NCBI GenBank assembly: GCA_016758905.1
Contig: JAEPQZ010000019.1
Coordinates: 253,555 to 317,554, forward strand
Direction of reading: 5' to 3'
Length of the DNA: 64,000 nucleotides
DNA from: Umbelopsis isabellina
Lineage: Eukaryota > Mucoromycota > Umbelopsidomycetes > Umbelopsidales > Umbelopsidaceae
Shown: piece after piece, positions 12,112-21,150 of the stretch
Position numbering within the stretch: position 1 is the first letter of the stretch
Layout of the letters: every line of letters starts with the position of its first letter
The notes under the pieces: model-generated
What the model was told of the DNA's origin: nothing
Databases searched by the model: none
Seen by the model: the letters and a program-made list of their open reading frames with translations, nothing else
Translations under genes and position numbers: made by a program

Positions 12112-13239
12112 TTAACGTTCCTTCCTACTCTTTCGAACGGAAACAGAAGCCATTGGATGACGACTGTATTTCTTGAACACATAACCCTTATGGTACATAT
12201 GTCGTGCAATTCTATATATATTGGTTGCATCATCCAAGCCTGAGTGTGCACGTCCTTCAAACTCCATGCCTAACCTATCCAGCATGGTTGCAATGGTTTC
12301 TGGCTTCCCATTATAAAATCGCGCGAATGCCTTTTTGATATCAACCCATCGAAAAAAATAAGCGGGTACGGGTATATTATCATGGTTGCATTGCTGAGTG
12401 ATAAAGTCTCGAATATCAAATGGACCATCTGCGCATATTCATTAATTAAATTGCTGCTAGTATGTTGAATAGATTTCATCTTCCACGCACCTGTAACAAA
12501 AATTGCTGATTTCTCTTGGAACAGCGAATATTTTGCCATCCATGTCTGGAAATCATTGAGCATATTGATAAAATCGGGGCTTTCATCTACCGATTCCTGC
12601 GAGTGTATCGTTAATAAGTTGTCAACAGTCGTGGGCAAGCAGAGTCATATTGCTCATCTCACCTGAGTAATTCCGGTCAGCTTTTTGCAAAATTCGCTCA
12701 AAATAGGGTTTATGCTCGGTTTAACATAAGATCGATATTGATCAACCTATATGAAAAGACATTAAAGATTGCTCATTTTTCTAGAAGGAAAACAGTGACC
12801 CGTCTGGTCTGTTCGACTTACAATTTCGAATGTTTTCCCTTCTACTAATACAACGGGAAATTCAATTATCTCATGTGGATACCTTTTGTCCTTCTCTTCG
12901 CAGGTTGCCTCGACATCAAAGAAGAGATAGTAATCGAATGGAGTTACGGTGGGTCCTTGTTCATCACTTAATATATGTTTAGTACACTGCGATCAGTCTT
13001 GGCAGTATAGGATTGTACCCATACCTCTCAGTTACGCTTGTTTTCACATTGGCCTCGTCTGCTGCGGTCAGAGCAATTTTTTGTGCTTTTTTGAGCCTTT
13101 TAGCCAAAGTCTCTTTGTTGCCTTTTGACGACAACCCGAGAGTTTCTAAATCCAATCGCATTTTAGCGACACCACTAACCAATTGTTCGACTTCATCTGT
13201 CGCTCCAGTTTCAGCTACAGATTCGGGTGCATTGCTCAT
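12112..13239 (-). CDS. ERI1-type 3'-5' exoribonuclease with SAP domain
   Basis: Five exons fit. Residues about 15-75 (QLVSGVAKMRLDLETLGLSS, KETLAKRLKKA) form a SAP-like nucleic-acid-binding motif. The catalytic DEDDh exonuclease follows: FFDVEATCEE supplies the first Asp and Glu, VTDGPFDIRDF the next Asp, and AHSGLDDATN the His and last Asp. This SAP plus DEDDh order is that of animal 3'hExo/ERI1 and fission yeast Eri1. Known members trim the 3' ends of histone mRNA and 5.8S rRNA and degrade siRNA. The gene shares a 94 bp divergent promoter with the Hub1 fusion gene. The basic C-terminus (VRKSRKER) may help RNA binding or nuclear import. The family call is firm; the RNA target is inferred. 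Confidence 0.9.
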
Positions 13240-13333
13240 TTGTGACTGAAAAAAAGTCAGAAACCGATCCGTAGATCAAGTCAACTTCTTAAACAGTCCT
13301 GGCAGCGGAGGTTTGCTCAATCATTTTATCCCA

Positions 13334-14131
13334 ATGCTACGATTCAAGAAACACGACAAAGGTGAGCTGTTGCCTGGTACAAGCACGCTATACTACTCAA
13401 GCTAACATTTAACAAAAGGAGACGATCGAGAATCAAGGTCAGAGGATAAAGACCGGCGGGATCGACGTAGAGACGACGATACATACAGACGCCCTCGAAA
13501 TACCTCCAGATCTCCGTCACCACGACGACGAAGAAGCAGAGAGCGAAGATCACGCTCTCGATCGCCTGATCGACGTGACCGTAGGCAACGCAGTCGGTCA
13601 CCAAGAGATAGAGATAGACGATCTGGTCGAAGAGATGATAAGGTATGTGGTTTGAACAGCAATAACTTTGGGTATCCTATAACACTAAGCAACAAAATTA
13701 TAGCCAAAAGCAGAGAGAAGCGAGAAGAAAAGCACTACTGCTGGAGATAAACCAAAAGCTCAAGCACTCCGAGTCTCAGGACGTATGATTGAAATAGAAT
13801 GTAATGATCGTTTAGGCAAGAAGATAAGAGTAAAAGCCAGGTAAGCTATCGTGGTGTCTCATGCTCAGCATTATGAAAAAGTGAAGTTGACGCGAGTACA
13901 TAGCCCCAAAGATACCGTTGGTGATTTCAAAAAGTTGGTAGCTGCTCAGATTGGTACTGAAGCCAAAAAGATTATTCTTAAAAAGTGGTATAAGGAATTC
14001 AAAGATCACATTACCTTAGATGATTGTAAGTGAACTCCTCCTCCAACAGAATTATAAGCAATTGAAAACTAAAACTTCCTTTTTTAGATGAAATTCATGA
14101 TGGCATGAATATTGAACTTTACTATCGCTGA
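13334..14131 (+). CDS. HUB1: RS-domain protein fused to Hub1/UBL5 ubiquitin-like modifier
   Basis: Five exons (13334-13361, 13419-13642, 13704-13840, 13904-14025, 14088-14131) give one open frame of 184 codons. The last 73 codons, from the internal ATG at 13785, match Hub1/UBL5: [53 protein letters not shown] and [12 protein letters not shown]. As in Hub1, it ends in a double tyrosine plus one residue rather than GG, so no conjugation is expected. Exons 1-3 add about 110 residues rich in Arg-Ser, Arg-Asp and [12 protein letters not shown], a classical RS domain. Hub1 binds the HIND element of Snu66 and affects 5' splice-site choice. Hub1 is normally a lone 73-residue protein, so the extension is unusual. 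Translation could also begin at the internal ATG. Confidence 0.88.
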
Positions 14132-14740
14132 GTGGCTATCAGTTTGCAATGTATCTCATTAGTATGACTTTTGAAGGTCGTTTTTTTCATTATCAAATAC
14201 CGAACAATATCACTAAAGCCTTGTTTTGCCTATTGCGTGGCTGTCATATATACCCTATAAGCTATCAACATTATGTAACACGTGTGACGTTCAATGTGCA
14301 GTTCTTTGTATTCGTCCGTCCGAATTGAGAATAGAACAATCACTCAAGCAAAGCAATCCTACAAGGCGTCTTCGACAAGCAATCCTGCAAATCGTCTTTA
14401 ACGATGCGTGGATTTGATATATTATGTCAAACCTTTAAAGTTTGTCCTTACCCCACAATGACAGAATTTGGTGGTCTTCAGACGTCAAACATTCATTCAG
14501 CCTCCTAACTATTCTTGACTTGCCGATATCATGTGGCACCAAAGTATTGTGAGCTATCGAACGAAGAAATCTTATATACCACACCAAAACCAACATGGTA
14601 AGCTAGATTGTAATGCAAATAGAGGCTAGTAAGAATCATAAAGCCGCTTGTACTTTATTGTGTGCCTGTCGTTACAGTATACTGAGTGCACATAATGCTT
14701 CCCTCCACCGCACTGTCATTTAACGCGATACAAAGTCCCA
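14132..14740. other. Spacer, 3' flank of the Hub1 fusion gene
   Basis: No gene is supported. Short ORFs here have no recognisable motifs and no clear splice pattern. Confidence 0.35.
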
Positions 14741-14766
14741 GGACGGCCGTTACTTTTTAAACTAAA

Positions 14767-14828
14767 TAGCCGAGAGGACGTGTCAACGGGCGCTTGCGCC
14801 AGGTTCGAAACCCGTTGCAGTGCGACAT
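14767..14828 (+). other. tRNA-like relic with intact box A and box B
   Basis: TAGCCGAGAGG (14767-14777) matches the box A consensus and GGTTCGAAACC (14802-14812) matches box B. The text resembles the D-arm and variable/T-arm of a Ser or Leu tRNA. The boxes are only about 24 bp apart, there is no room for an anticodon arm, and the T-stem pairs poorly, so it is not a working tRNA. CAACGGG (14784-14790) pairs with CCCGTTG (14811-14817) and may give a different hairpin. T-runs follow downstream. A tRNA-derived SINE fragment is an alternative. Confidence 0.35.
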
Positions 14829-15470
14829 TATGCTCAACAGCAGCACAGGATTTTCATTTTTATTGACGTTAGGAAAGCTTTAGTCCATTTTTCATGTCAC
14901 TAACTATACGCTACTGGATGTGAATTGTGACAGGGAGATCTTTGCACAGGATTTTTTTTTTTTTTTTTTGAAAATCAGAGGTCCCGGCACGTGAAACTCG
15001 CCCCACTGATTGGCTCATCACTTGATGGCTGGTGTCACCGAGTATGAGGGAGAATGCAAATAATGCTTGTTATGCTTATTCCATGTCGCCATTGCTGTAC
15101 GTATATAAGAGAAAACAGTTACTGCATATCCAAATTAGTTATTCGCCCGGTCTAAACGTATTTGTGACAATCTCAAAAGGTAAAGTGAACTTTAAGCTGC
15201 ATTTGCTTTTCAGCCTTTGCTGTTCTGGTAAATTGGTTGGATCACGTTGAATATGAAATATATTATAGGAAAAAGGTATCTACTTTCGTCTAACGTTCTC
15301 GGTAAAGCGTTAACATAGCTTCGAGAAAGACAAAGGTCTGTATATGTACATGTTGAACAGGGTGCATCCAGTGCAAGACCCGACAGTATAGCAAATTGAG
15401 TAAAAAATAAAAAAAATACATCAGGAAAGAAAAAAGCTAATCTTTAGCAAACCAATGGAGCTGTAAGTAT
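14829..15470. other. Spacer with a long T-run
   Basis: It holds a run of about 19 T at 14951-14969 and an A-rich stretch near 15400-15420, just downstream of the RVSF-protein gene. No gene is supported. Confidence 0.35.
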
Positions 15471-15977
15471 TTAAAACATGAATATAGCGGCTGTATCTTG
15501 TCGCCAGAGGTTCGTTGGTTGATATTCTTCCCAATCCTCTTCATCATTTTCATTAATACACTTTTTGTTCTGACCACTAAACATTGACTTGAGTGTTCCT
15601 TTGAAACCTTTTTTTTCCTCTCGGCAGTAATACTTCCATGGGCAGTTTCGTTCATCGTCCAATTTGGCGTCATAAATAAACCAATCTTCTTCATGATCTT
15701 GACGATCAAAATAATGTACTTTAGGAGGCTCCTCTGTGAAGGATACTCGGCGCTCGGGACGGATAGAGCATGGATCTGAAGTTACTACTGCTGTTCTTGC
15801 TGGTGGTGGAGTGGTAGGAGAGATAGATTTTGAATTCTGCTCTACTTGGGATGATCTTCTTATGTTGAGCTTTGCAAAAGCATTGGTGAGTTTTCGAGAG
15901 TTATTTTGATTTGATGGCAGTACTGTGATAGACATTGAGTGGGAAGAAAGAGTAAACAAATGCACTAGCGAAACCAT
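15471..15977 (-). CDS. Uncharacterised protein with an RVSF (PP1-docking-like) motif
   Basis: This is a single-exon frame of 168 residues. I do not recognise a named family. The central segment RRVSFTEEPPKVHYFDR contains RVSF, which fits the RVxF docking motif for protein phosphatase 1, followed by an acidic and aromatic stretch (EEDWFIYD, CPWKYYCREEKKGFKGTLKS, EEDWEEYQP). The N-terminal third is Ser/Thr/Pro-rich and looks disordered. It has no signal peptide and no membrane segment beyond a weakly hydrophobic N-terminus that may precede the true start; a second ATG (MSITVLPSN) is a plausible alternative. The conserved-looking core makes a real gene likely. A PP1 regulatory role is an inference from four residues and should be treated as a hint. 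Confidence 0.6.
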   Translation of the reverse strand: MVSLVHLFTLSSHSMSITVLPSNQNNSRKLTNAFAKLNIRRSSQVEQNSKSISPTTPPPARTAVVTSDPCSIRPERRVSFTEEPPKVHYFDRQDHEEDWFIYDAKLDDERNCPWKYYCREEKKGFKGTLKSMFSGQNKKCINENDEEDWEEYQPTNLWRQDTAAIFMF

Positions 15978-17020
15978 GGCACGACCTTTTTTAATTCCCC
16001 ACAGCGTCTAGTTGTATGAGCCAGAGGGATGTCACCTGCCCAATTTGGAAGGAGTAAGCGCCACAGCCAATGATTGGACTGACAATGTTTGATCAGATGC
16101 TACTGAGAAAATTTGACTGGCTACAATCCAACACCGAAAAAATGACTGCCCACTGCATCCAAATAAGTGGCAATCTCATATGATGAGCAGCCAACTCATT
16201 AAATCATTGATACCGTATTTGAGTAACTGCCTCGCAGTGAACATCGGGTTGGTTCAGCCCAACTGGTTATTCTGCTAATTTGCTGGTACTTTCGGGCTTA
16301 GTATTGGCTTGTTTCGTCTTTATGGTTTTTGATTCACCTGCACCACCAAAAGACCCAAGGAATACTCAAACTTGTATAAAATTTTTTCATCCATGCTGGA
16401 CCTGGACTCTGATATGGCTAAGCCGCACCCACAGAGCCACGCATTTCTCAAACATTGTTGAATAGCCATATTTTTTATCCTTAAAGTTTTAGACGCTGTT
16501 GAGTTTATTTAACTTGACTCTGTTACGAAGGTTTTTTGGTTGGCTTTTGAAAAGTGGCCCGGCCAAAAAAGATTATAGCAATTAAGCCAGGCCACTGGGG
16601 GCCAAACCAAAGCCAAGCCCAAGTCGACGCAGTGAGGTAAGTTTTTCCAGGAGTTGAATAAAAGTTCAAAGCCTATAATTGTTCTATTTTGAGGATGATG
16701 ATCGGGGTTAGAATTCAGCCAATGACGATCAAGCCTTAGCAGGCGCACGACGCATTTTGGTCAAAGGGACAGGTCCCAAATTCATATTTTTTTATAACTC
16801 AATATTAAAAGTTGGTTCGTTGAATCTTCTTTTCAACACATTCTTCTACTGTTGTTCAAGTTTTTTTTGTCCTCAAATTGACACTTGGTGCCTTTTGATT
16901 CTAGACGACAAAACTCTCCTTTTGTCATAGTATTCGATTCACTCGAATTAATAGCAGTTTACCCACAAAAAATACTACACAGTACACCATCCACCTGTCG
17001 CCAAAACAGTAATTTCAGTG
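15978..17020. other. Spacer between the RVSF-protein gene and CHS7
   Basis: About 1 kb holding the promoters of two divergent genes. CCAAT-type sequences occur near 16070. Short ORFs on both strands have no recognisable content. Confidence 0.35.
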
Positions 17021-18359
17021 ATGGTACAAATCACATTTAGTTTCCAGGCATTCAGCTTTAATGGCATTTGCCAGACTGTTGCTCTGTCTCTCTGCCCACT
17101 TATCGGAAAGTATGACGGAATCGAACCCGTCTGCTATTCTCGTAACGTCGACCTTGCTGGCACCCTGATTTTTCAGCCAGGTAATATATATGACTTTTTC
17201 GCGAATAGAATACACCATACAACGCGTGCTCATCTTACCACTCTATTTCAATAGCTACCCTTATCATCGACATTGTTGCTATCATCATGACAGCTATTAT
17301 GATTTATCACATCAAGTCCAAGTACACGGCTGTCGGTATGTACATCACCTATATTAGGCTTGTTACAAAATAGCGGGGCTTTGCCTAATGCGATAGCCTC
17401 TTGTTAAAATAGGTCGCAAGGAAATCGTCATGTTCTTCTACCTGTATATGATTACCGTCTTTTTGGAAATGCTTCTGGTCACCGGTATCATACCTACCGC
17501 TTCTTCGGTTTACCCTGTAAGTTATTATTATTATTATTATATTTGCATTGCTTTGTTTGTTATGAACCTTTCATTCATAACTAAACTAACTTTGAAACGA
17601 ATGTTGCTGTTTTCAGTGGTTCACAGCTGTGCATATTGGTTTAATAAGTGCCACATTCTGGTGTCTGCTATTGAATGGTTTTGTTGGTTTTCAATTTGCC
17701 GAAGATGGTACACCTTGGTCACTTTGGGTAACATATCAAAATTCCCTTTTTTAAACAATTAGCATCATAACATTTTTACTAACCCAGAATTCAAAAAGTC
17801 AATCCGTATTAGTTCGTTTGTTGTGTTCCTGATTGTGGGCTTCATTGCTATTGCTACATTCAACAGCTACGGTCCTTTCAGCTATCAAAACCCTGCCGTC
17901 CTTTGGGTCTTCTACTTCATTGTCAACGGCATCGCCTTTGTTGTTTACGTCATCCTTCAAATCATCCTTGTTGTCAATACCCTGGATGACCGATGGCCTT
18001 TGGGTGATATCTTGTTTGGCACTGCCTTCTTCATCATAGGTCAAGTCATCATGTACATCTTCTCAGTTGTGATCTGTGACCAAGTCAAGCACTATGTCGA
18101 TGGCTTGTTCTTCGGTACTATTTGCTCACTGTTGGCTGTCATGATGGTCTACAAGTACTGGGATTCTATTACCAAGGAGGACTTGGAGTTCTCAGTTGGC
18201 AGTAAGCAAAATGTGTGGGAAGTTAAGGAGCTTTTGGGCGAAGATGAATTGAATCAGAACTACAACTCCCAAGAGAGATTCAATGCTCCTCCAGCTCCTC
18301 ACCATCAGCAGCAGCAATATGGACAACAATATGGACAATTTGAGAGCAATGCCTATTAA
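17021..18359 (+). CDS. CHS7: Chitin synthase export chaperone Chs7
   Basis: Chs7 is an ER membrane protein needed for folding and export of class IV chitin synthase (Chs3 type), so it controls wall chitin. Five exons fit. Signature segments are in the family order: [88 protein letters not shown] and [13 protein letters not shown]. The conserved block [20 protein letters not shown] follows, before a Gln/Tyr-rich cytosolic tail. About seven hydrophobic membrane spans are visible. The last acceptor is AAAAAG|TCAATC rather than the nearer CCCAG, because only that keeps the frame. With the GH16 enzyme and the Kre9-like protein it is one of three wall genes here. Confidence 0.95.
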
Positions 18360-18537
18360 TTGCTAAACAGCTTTTTTTTCTCTCACTCTTTTTCCATCTA
18401 TGTTTTTCTCCTTTTATCCTCACGCTGTAGATATACAGTTTCTCTTTTTCACAATTGTCCTTTTTTCTGCGCGCATAATCAATACAATCACGTTACATTT
18501 TTTTTGAATTTGGTGGGCTAATTTACAGACAAGCAAT

Positions 18538-18840
18538 ACTGAACCGTATGCGTTCATGCAGTCAAACTTTACAAAAAGAAAAGAATGTGAAATAGAAGGC
18601 GACCAACAAGTGAGAAACTTAGTAAAAAGTTTGTAATGAGACTCAAGGTCAATGCTGCTGCAAAATGACAGCTGTTACCAACAATAGGCGCACGGATTCT
18701 GAACCGTAGACTTTTCATGCAAAGGAATTTCCATACCAAGAAAACAAAAAATAAAAGGCCGACCAAGACATATTAAACCTTAGCGACTAAGCGTTGGTAA
18801 TGAGTAAGCCTCAACAATCAAAACAGCCGCAGTGTGATTT
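18538..18840. repeat. Diverged tandem duplication, two copies of about 155 bp
   Basis: Copy 1 begins near 18538 with CTGAACCGTATGCGTTCATG and copy 2 near 18698 with CTGAACCGTAGACTTTTCAT. Both then hold A-rich AAGAAAA text, a GCGACCAA or CCGACCAA block and a TAATGAG block followed by CTCAA. Spacing is kept while the text has drifted, suggesting an old duplication. Confidence 0.45.
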
Positions 18841-19152
18841 GTCAAAAACAGGTCAACGATTATGTGCAGCTGTATTGTAAAACAGTGGGATATATATCGG
18901 CAGTTCAACCTATAATGGTGCCATAATTTGTGCATAAAACTGTTACGAATATAGCCTATTTTCCAGGCTTCATCAGCTTGCCTAAGTTTAGGCTGGGATT
19001 CCCGCAAAATGGGGTGATCTGAGACATTCCGTTCGTGCAGGATTCTTAGCTGTGGCAAATCCAGAACAAGCAATTTACTGTACATTTTCTGGATGGAACC
19101 GATTGGAAACAAGGCGCCAACACATGGTCCAGGATGGAAATTTTCTGCGCCT

Positions 19153-19159
19153 TATAAAA
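19153..19159 (+). promoter_or_regulatory. TATA box of the universal stress protein gene
   Basis: TATAAAA lies about 60 bp before the start codon at 19220, followed by a short A/C/T-rich leader. Confidence 0.5.
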
Positions 19160-19219
19160 CCGACTGCCAAACATGAAGTTGCATGATTCAACTCACTTCT
19201 TTTTTACTTACATCAAAAC

Positions 19220-19756
19220 ATGTCTGTGCCACTGGATCAAAGACGCCGCATCGCCATAGCTTATGATGGCACTGAAGATGCAACCAAGTTATTCAAATGG
19301 GCTATTGACAATATCTTTCGCCCGCAGTCAGATCATATTATCCTATTGTCTGCAGTATCTGGCGGGGAACAAAGGAGAGGTAGCATTACAAGCAACGGTG
19401 GATCACCACGTCGTCGCTTATCACTTCCTATGACTTCTGCCAGACCGAGCGAGGTCAACGAAATGCTCAATGATCCAAGCCACAAGGATCTCGCTGCCTC
19501 TGATGTCGCCAAACAGCGCCTTCAAGATATGGCCAGAGAATTGCATACTCTCAATGCCACAAGCGAAGAGCACATTTTATGGGGTGATCCTAAAGTCCTT
19601 ATCCCCAAATTCACCACAAATCATTCGGTAGACCTATTGATTATTGGCTCTCGTGGCCTCAGCAAAGTCAGAAAGGTATTTGTAGGCTCTGTATCCGAGA
19701 ATTGCATACATGAGTGTCCATGTCCTGTTCTCGTTGTCAGAAACACCACGATTTAG
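19220..19756 (+). CDS. Universal stress protein (UspA) family protein
   Basis: This single-exon gene of 178 residues has the Usp alpha/beta fold: RRIAIAYDGTEDATKLFKWA at the N-terminus, HIILLSAVSG, VDLLIIGSRGLSKVRKVFVG and SVSENCIHECPCPVLVVRN at the end. The nucleotide-binding pattern G-2X-G-9X-G-(S/T) is present in GSRGLSKVRKVFVGS, so ATP binding is likely. An insert after the first strand (residues about 50-95) is Ser/Arg-rich (SPRRRLSLP) and may be a phosphorylation site. The protein is probably soluble in cytosol or nucleus. Fungal USP functions are poorly defined, and a stress role is by family. A TATA box sits about 60 bp upstream. Confidence 0.9.
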   Translation: MSVPLDQRRRIAIAYDGTEDATKLFKWAIDNIFRPQSDHIILLSAVSGGEQRRGSITSNGGSPRRRLSLPMTSARPSEVNEMLNDPSHKDLAASDVAKQRLQDMARELHTLNATSEEHILWGDPKVLIPKFTTNHSVDLLIIGSRGLSKVRKVFVGSVSENCIHECPCPVLVVRNTTI

Positions 19757-19941
19757 TAAATTTAGCAAGAACAAGTGCGGGTTCAGCTAGGCAATGGCGG
19801 ATTTGACCAAACATTTGACACGCAGATATATTCTACCCCGCAGCCGTTAATTTTAAACTCTTTTGTTCAAACCATTATTTTAAACCCTTTTTTGCCAATT
19901 CATCAATAAAGGGGATACCCTTAGTAACTAATTTATCATAT

Positions 19942-21048
19942 ATGGTTGGTCAAATGGAAATCACTTTTCTGGGCACCAGTTCAGCAGTGCCGTCAAGGAC
20001 GCGAAATCAACAATCCATGGCGGTGCGGCTACCCACTGGCAAAGTACTTTTAGTCGACGTTGGCGAAGCATGCCAGCACCAATTCCAGAAGTCAAATCTC
20101 AAGGCAGGTCGCATTGGCGCAATCTTCATCACCCACATGCATGGCGATCATTGCTTTGGCCTACCGCCACTAGTCAGTACTTTGTCAATGGGAGATCTCA
20201 CGGACACGTTTGAGATCTACGGTCCAGCTAACCTTCGGGTATGGTTGAGAACCACGTTTCGTGCGACTTATGCGACTTTCAATAGAAAATACCGAGTTCA
20301 TGAAATACTTCGACCTGGTGATCCGATAGATCACAACGTTGACTTATTGGACTATGAATTACCTGGTGAAAACATCACAATGACCGCTTCGCCACATCCA
20401 CATTGGTCTATTCAGTTACCCGACGGTTACAATGTGACCGCAGTACCTATACTACACTCCATCCCGTCTCTAGGATACATAATTCGTGAACCAGATGTAC
20501 CAGGTAGGATTGATTTATCCGAGATCAATCCTATCTTGGAGAAGAATAAGGAAGCTTTGGCAGCGAAAGGAGTGAAAAACCCAATGACACTTTTGAGTCA
20601 ATTGCAGAAAGGCAAAACCATTGAGCTGCCTGACGGGACCACACTAGCACCCCCAGCTTCACGAAGAGGAAGAAAGGTCATCATTCTTGGTGATACGAAG
20701 GATGCATCGTCCTTGATACCCTTTTGCACTGAGGAAACTCCACACATTTTGGTGCATGAAGCTACAAATGCCCTCACGTCTTTAGATCCGCCTGACATGA
20801 CATTGGCACAAGTCGAGGCTACCACCCTAGATCATGGACATTCCACTCCCCAGATGGCTGGTGCTACTGCCAAGGCTATTGGAGCGCAGCATTTGATCAT
20901 GACCCACTTTAGCTCCAGGTACCGAGGCGACGAAACGCCAGAAGCTCTGGCGGTGATGAACGAGATATGGAAGCAAGCAGTTGAAGCTGTTGGTCATGAA
21001 AATGTATACTGTGCTCGAGATTTGTGGACTTTCCAAGTAGCCATATAA
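19942..21048 (+). CDS. Ribonuclease Z, short form (tRNase Z-S, ELAC1-like)
   Basis: tRNase Z cuts the 3' trailer from tRNA precursors. This single exon encodes 368 residues with one beta-lactamase-fold domain: FLGTSSAVPSRTRNQQS (with the PxxxRN loop), LLVDVGEACQHQ, the metal site THMHGDHCFGLP, ILGDTKDAS and DHGHSTPQMAGATAKAIGA. THFSSRY supplies the last histidine. The length and single domain place it with the short bacterial/ELAC1 form, not the long yeast TRZ1 form of about 800 residues. No mitochondrial presequence is clear, and Met5 (MEITFLG) is an alternative start. The gene is intronless although most neighbours are spliced. It converges on the CHERP-like gene with about 100 bp between stop codons. 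Confidence 0.93.
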   Translation: MVGQMEITFLGTSSAVPSRTRNQQSMAVRLPTGKVLLVDVGEACQHQFQKSNLKAGRIGAIFITHMHGDHCFGLPPLVSTLSMGDLTDTFEIYGPANLRVWLRTTFRATYATFNRKYRVHEILRPGDPIDHNVDLLDYELPGENITMTASPHPHWSIQLPDGYNVTAVPILHSIPSLGYIIREPDVPGRIDLSEINPILEKNKEALAAKGVKNPMTLLSQLQKGKTIELPDGTTLAPPASRRGRKVIILGDTKDASSLIPFCTEETPHILVHEATNALTSLDPPDMTLAQVEATTLDHGHSTPQMAGATAKAIGAQHLIMTHFSSRYRGDETPEALAVMNEIWKQAVEAVGHENVYCARDLWTFQVAI

Positions 21049-21150
21049 TTCTCAAATTATCGTCAGTTGATTATATATCTGTAATAAACTTGTACCATGT
21101 GCTTTATTTGATTGAATGTCCAATGATTGAAGTTTTTAAGGTGACGACTA

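Larger units (their letters stand above)
18360..19219. other. Spacer downstream of CHS7, containing a diverged tandem duplication
   Basis: About 860 bp without a supported gene. The first 150 bp are T-rich 3' flank of CHS7. Part of the rest is a partly conserved repeat, listed separately, and the last part is the promoter of the universal stress protein gene. Confidence 0.4.

Noticed and set aside
14767-14828. A functional Ser or Leu tRNA
   Set aside because: The anticodon arm is absent and the acceptor and T stems do not pair.
14951-14969. Long T-run as a poly(A) tail of a retroposed element
   Set aside because: No target-site repeats or recognisable element body were found around it.
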